Origin: Cycas panzhihuaensis
Lineage: Eukaryota; Cycadophyta
Assembly: GCA_023213395.1 (NCBI GenBank)
Contig: CM041465.1
Coordinates: forward strand, 126,983,741 to 127,047,740
Direction: 5' to 3'
Length of the DNA: 64,000 nucleotides
Part shown: one piece after another, positions 59,420-64,000 of the stretch
Layout: every line of letters starts with the position of its first letter
Position numbering within the stretch: the first letter of the stretch is position 1
Position numbers and translations under genes: made by a program
Notes under the pieces: model-generated
Told to the model about the DNA's origin: nothing
The model's database searches: none
The model's input: only the letters and a program-made list of their open reading frames with translations

Positions 59420-60030
59420 GGGCCTAACTTGAATTAGAACCTCCAAGCATTCAGTGATATTTAAGCTTGCCATCCTCTACTAAAATCAAGTTTTTAAGCC
59501 TATCAAATATTTATGCTTCCATCACTTCATCTGTACTATAAATGGTTTGAAAAATGGAGAATACATCTAATAGCTTCGATATGATTATTACAAATAGCAA
59601 TGTATCATCGATTGAATTTTGTTTCAGTTCTTCTAGATTATTTTTCAAGTCTATTATTTTATTAAGGTGGGAGTTGATGTTGTTCTCATCTTCCACACAT
59701 GAATTGAGCAACTCCAACATTAGGGTAAGATGTCTATTTGTCTTCTTCTTCTCAAATGTATTACATAGTTTTATCCATATTTTATCTAGTTCATATAGAT
59801 TATAAATCAAAGCTCTCTAGTAAGGTGCTAGTGATAGTTTCAATAGTCTTATGGCTATAAATTTCTTCTCTTCAAGATGAACACACTCTTTATGGTCTAG
59901 TGGAATCACATCCACCTTTACCTTAATGACACCTCATAATTGATTCACCATTAGAATGAGCTCCATATTAGTCTTCCACTCGCTAAAATTATTACTGTTG
60001 AAGATAACCTTAGGCATAATATACTCCATC
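59420..60030 (-). pseudogene. B copy 2 gag
   Basis: Frame 59511-59810 (IWIKLCNTFEKKKTNRHLTL, INSHLNKIIDLKNNLEEL) matches copy 1 at 8656-9015. The N-terminal half to 60030 is interrupted by stops (the start ATG reads ATA-like there). Plus frame 59554-59805 is antisense. Confidence 0.82.
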
Positions 60031-61542
60031 TCAAGAAATAGGCTTCAATATGAATTATATGATAGTAAAAATGAATGTCTTTAGGATTAAAATGCACTCA
60101 TGTGTCCTCCTCTAGCTCAAAGGCACACTCCAAAGGGCACCAAACACCACCTATTCATGTGTTAAGCAAGTCACCAACTATTTTCCCTCATAAATGACAA
60201 AGAAAACACCCTTAAATAACCCTAAACAAGTCAAAAAAATGACCCTTAAGGCACTTAAACTAGTGCTCCAAGTATAAAGGATGGCTCCATACGATAGTAA
60301 TGCACGGTCTCCAAGTTAAAATCTCATAAATTCTCCTCAATCAGTGCTTAAAACATCTCAAGGATGCTCTAAATACAATATACTATGTAATGTTTTTATA
60401 GATCAATGGTATAATAGTCACTTTTTATAATCTTTCATTAAGGGGAATATGCCAAAAGGCATATTCCTAAAAAAGTGTGACTTTTAATAAACCCCATACC
60501 TTTTAATCTTAGACCCATGTGCTTCAAATCAAATGAAAATAAGATTTAATCTTTCCAAAGTCTAAATTTTCGATAAAATATAAATCAACATGATATATTA
60601 TATCTCCATAAGATTTGCGGTAGCTAGACGTGGAACGAGATAGCAAGGAATAAGCACCTCGTAGATGGATGAGTGGCCATTGGATGTGGGTCTCCACATA
60701 CTCAAATAGCTAAGTAGCCCAAACAGAGATAAACATGCTCCAAATAGGCTTAGCTATTATAAACAAATGTCCAACCAACATAAACTAATGCTCAACTCGT
60801 AAGAAAAGCACCCAACCATAATATAGAGTACTCGCCCAGCCCTCATACAACTATATCAAGCTTAACTCATATAGAGACCTCTCCAAAATAACATATAATC
60901 AGCCCAATTATCTCTCAACTTACAGATATGGGCTTAACAAGTGCATATAGAGGAGATATAAGATCACACTTCCCAATCACAAATCACTACAATTGAAAAA
61001 ATATAGTGAATAATACTTTATACTGCTATATATATAGTCTAATCTCAATATAGAGGGCTAAAAACATTCTAAATTGGTTCTAATCTCTCCCTTATATGGT
61101 CTAGATATAGGTACATTTAAAAAAAAAATCCTCTTTTTTCAAATTTTATAGTGTTTTAGATTGGTAAATAATTGAATTGCTTGTATACATAGATGGCTAT
61201 CCTTATAGTCACCAAATCACAATTAGTATGTGCTTTATTAGCTTGAATCTCCATAATAGATCATCAACCAACTTTGGATGGCCCCTAATGAGCTAACTCT
61301 AACCATAACTGTGGCTTTCACACTTGAATATTGACTCCAATAAACCCTTATGCTTTATTGAATAATGATTTTTACTGCTTCAACTAACACTGATTTACTA
61401 TGCCTACTTTTGTGCATTGCTAGAGTTGATGGACCCTCAAGATAAGTCTTAGGTTTGACAGCTTCACCTGGTAATCAATGATCTCATCACTCCACTCAAT
61501 GTCAGACTTTATCTATGTAGGACCCTATGACTTTAATACCAC
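60031..61542 (-). other. B copy 2 leader with decayed primer site
   Basis: No gene. CTTTAATACCAC at 61531-61542 is a decayed GCTCTGATACCA (minus-strand primer site). This segment matches 9235-10690 of copy 1, which lacks the last 50 bp. Confidence 0.65.
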
Positions 61543-61895
61543 ATTCAGGAATATGAAATCATATACAAATGTTCTCATCTATAGAATCTTTACCCATACA
61601 TAGCAAGCAAACAAGAGTACATAGAAAACATATGCACATTATATAGGATTTATGTAGGAAAACTCGTTTAGGAAAACACCTATCACAAAAAGATCCTTGA
61701 TGGATCACCTTGATTATTGCATAATGGCTTGATACATTGAATACATAAGGGCTTAAGGGTTTTATACTCTTCTAAGAGGTATTACTAGATTAGGGTTATG
61801 ACTCTTCAAATAAGTCACACACTTTCACTTAATCATCTTAGTTAAATCGCATTAACATTAACATAGTGGCTTAACAATTAACTGTAATGTTAACA
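61543..61895 (-). repeat. B copy 2 5' LTR
   Basis: Collinear with 10691-11041 and 55644-55975; ends at TTAACA (61895) followed by CCATT. Confidence 0.88.
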
Positions 61896-63189
61896 CCATT
61901 AATACTCTATATGAATTTAATATTATAATGCAACTTTACACTAGTCATGCTATAAAAAATATCTATACAAACTTTATAATTTTTTGTGCCCTTTATTTTT
62001 CTTTTGGTTGAAGCTTATTATATTCATAGATCTATGTAAAATCTTTCATAAAATATTTATGTTTTTTGTCCTTTTGACCTTTGTATCTTAATAGGGGGTA
62101 TATAAAAAACATACTTATGCAATACAAATTTGCGTAGATGCTTGTATAGGTCTTATATAGCCATTTGCTATAGTGTCATTCTTCACAATCAATTTCTCTA
62201 CTCTAACGTTGGCCTTCCCAATAGATTTTATAGTTTTCATAGGTCTTCAATCATTTAGGACTATGTTGTTTGTCAAAGTTGTAAAGAAACCCACCATCAT
62301 TTAGTTTGTATAATAAATTAAGAACCATATCTATCTATTTTTATTAGATAAACCTCTAATCTGATTATGTATGATTAGAGGTCTAATTATTTCTCTTTAT
62401 GATTTATGGGCCCCATATTTAAGTTGTTATCAACTTTATACAAATAAGCACTTGGTCATCATCCTAAGAAAATCCGTTGTAGGTCATATTGTAAAGAAAA
62501 GTAACTAGGGGTCTCTTTCTAAAGAGGCTAATTTATTTTTCAAAGAGATTGGTTTAAAACAAGTACATGTTTTTGTTTCAATAGTGATATCGATCACTAA
62601 CGAGACATATTTTTAGTTCTTCTAGCTCTAAATTATTCCACACTTCCACCTTAATGAAATAAGTGGTCATACAACTATGTTTGGTCTTTATTTGACACAT
62701 TTTTTAAGGACTAAAAGTTGATGAAAAGTTTATTTATGGTTTATATACTAAAAGGCTCTTTATCCATTTTAACCTCCTTATACTTTTTAATGCATAACTT
62801 GGTCATTTGAAGTCATAATTAAGTGTCATTTGAGGTGTTGAGTTCATATTTAAATCCTCCATTGGGTGGATAATATTTAAAAAAAAATTGAAGCCATTTA
62901 ATGTAATATTTTTATGATCAAAATTAATGCTAATTTTAGGCTTCCTACGAGATGACTCTTGAATAAATCTAGCAAAGTTTCATCTTATAACCTTTATTAA
63001 TATAAAAATCTTACTTTGGAGGAGGTTAACTCCCAATTGAGACACTTGTGCTTATCTAAAAGTTAAGGTGAGACAAGTCTTGCTTGTGTTTTGAGTGCCT
63101 TTATTACCTTGTTTAAGTGCTCTTTAATATTTCTTTTTAAGCACTTTACTTCTTTTAATTAGTTTACTTTAAAGGTAAATTTTCTTATT
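61896..63189. other. Spacer copy, no gene
   Basis: Matches 11042-12324. Neither copy shows an LTR boundary or a primer site for A; the frames differ between copies. Confidence 0.6.
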
Positions 63190-64000
63190 ATGGCTTCAAT
63201 TATTACAAATGTAATAATTTCAAAGTTTGATAGTACTAACTTTTTAAATTAGAGTAGAACAATGAAACACATTTTTATGTCAAAGGATTCATAAGACTTG
63301 ATTAAAACATATTATGAAGAACTTGAAACCAATACCACTAAAGACTAAAAGAAGACATACAAGGAGAACAAAAAGTAAGACAACAAAGCTTTACACTTTA
63401 GAGGATTACATTTTTTTAAGAGTGAGTGAAGCATCTATATCAAAGGAAATGTAGAACATATTGAAGATCACTTATGAAGAAGCAGTTGTATTCAAAACTC
63501 TAAATATTAACGAGTAAGTTTGAGAACTCTAGGATGAATAATAATGAAGGAGTTAATGAGTTCATCACAAAAATATAAGGCATAATTAATCAAATAAGGG
63601 CCTTAGGAGAAGTCATAAGTGAACAAAGAGTAGTAAAAAAGATCTTAAGATGTGTAAGTAACATTTAAAGATTTCAAATAGTTACCACTAGTATTAAGGT
63701 CTATAAGGACCTTACTACCCTTAAGATAGATTAATTGAGTGCAATGTTGTTAATTGTTGAGGAGAAAGAGCAGGGAATTAAATTTCTAAAGCATGTATTT
63801 ATTACTAAGGCAAAGATAAGGCCTCTATTTAACAGCAAAATTCTAGAAGAAGAGAATAATATTCTAGAGAAAGAGGTTAATGACCTAAAAATCAAAATCA
63901 ATTTTAAAGACAAGGTTAAAGTTATCATCAAGTACAAGGTCCCTTTTATCAAGAACAAAATCAATTTTAAAGATAAAGATATTTTTAAGGCCAAGGATAA
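63190..64000 (+). pseudogene. Element A copy 2 gag (cut by window end)
   Basis: ATG at 63190 (MASIITNVIISKFDSTNFLN) parallels the start at 12325; stops follow within 20 codons. The Lys-rich stretch open at 12874-13185 is interrupted here, showing that the open frame in copy 1 is chance. Minus frame 63731-63994 is antisense. Confidence 0.75.

Larger units (their letters stand above)
55644..61895 (-). mobile_element. Ty1-copia element B, copy 2, both LTRs present
   Basis: Full-length but dead element on the minus strand: 5' LTR 61543-61895, decayed primer site, 1.5-kb leader, gag, zinc knuckle/protease, integrase, RT, RNase H, polypurine tract, 3' LTR 55644-55975. Flanks are CTATT (55639-55643) and CCATT (61896-61900), a 5-bp target duplication with one C/T change. 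LTRs differ at many positions, so the insertion is old. Confidence 0.92.
57970..63994. repeat. Segmental duplication, right copy (pairs with 7172-13190)
   Basis: Same order as the left copy: B interior, B 5' LTR, spacer (61896-63189), A gag start. Similarity continues to the window end, so the true extent is larger. Confidence 0.9.

Overview
This is plant nuclear DNA: an AT-rich, repeat-saturated stretch from what looks like a large seed-plant genome. Many nested LTR retrotransposons are present, most so old that their reading frames are full of stop codons. That slow-turnover picture fits a gymnosperm, but the taxon is an inference; nothing in the window fixes it. Only one host gene is convincing: an intact, intronless LAMMER (AFC/CLK-type) protein kinase on the minus strand at 31340-32545.

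Layout, left to right. 1-7171: minus-strand Ty1-copia element E1, the best preserved element, with 5' LTR 6874-7171 and its 3' LTR off the left edge. It is inserted into copia element B (7172-11041, minus). 11042-12324: non-coding spacer. 12325-16560: degenerate plus-strand copia element A. 16572-17860: end of a chromodomain-type Ty3-gypsy pol. 17861-20106: unassigned sequence. 20119-22960: LTR element D0, with a 230-bp TA microsatellite. 23250-27200: minus-strand Tat-like Ty3-gypsy element, with a 574-bp repeat (two copies) in its upstream region. 29317-30085: a fragment of family D.

30660-36875: the kinase gene and its upstream region lie between two direct copies of a non-coding repeat (R1 30660-31405, R2 35540-36875). 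R1 runs into the last codons of the kinase. 38062-45955: two family-D elements in tandem that share their middle LTR. 45959-50303: an inverted family-D copy, split by a 5'-truncated LINE (47099-50088). 50317-54268: a third copy of A, split by a copia relic (51756-53896). 54269-55643: start of another LTR element, F. 55644-61895: a second copy of B, with both LTRs. 61896-64000: the same spacer and the start of A again.

The blocks 7172-13190 and about 57970-63994 are copies of one another in the same order and share the same target-site flank, so they descend from one segmental duplication made after B inserted beside A. The transposon proteins do not form a pathway. The kinase would act alone, presumably on SR splicing factors, as its family does.
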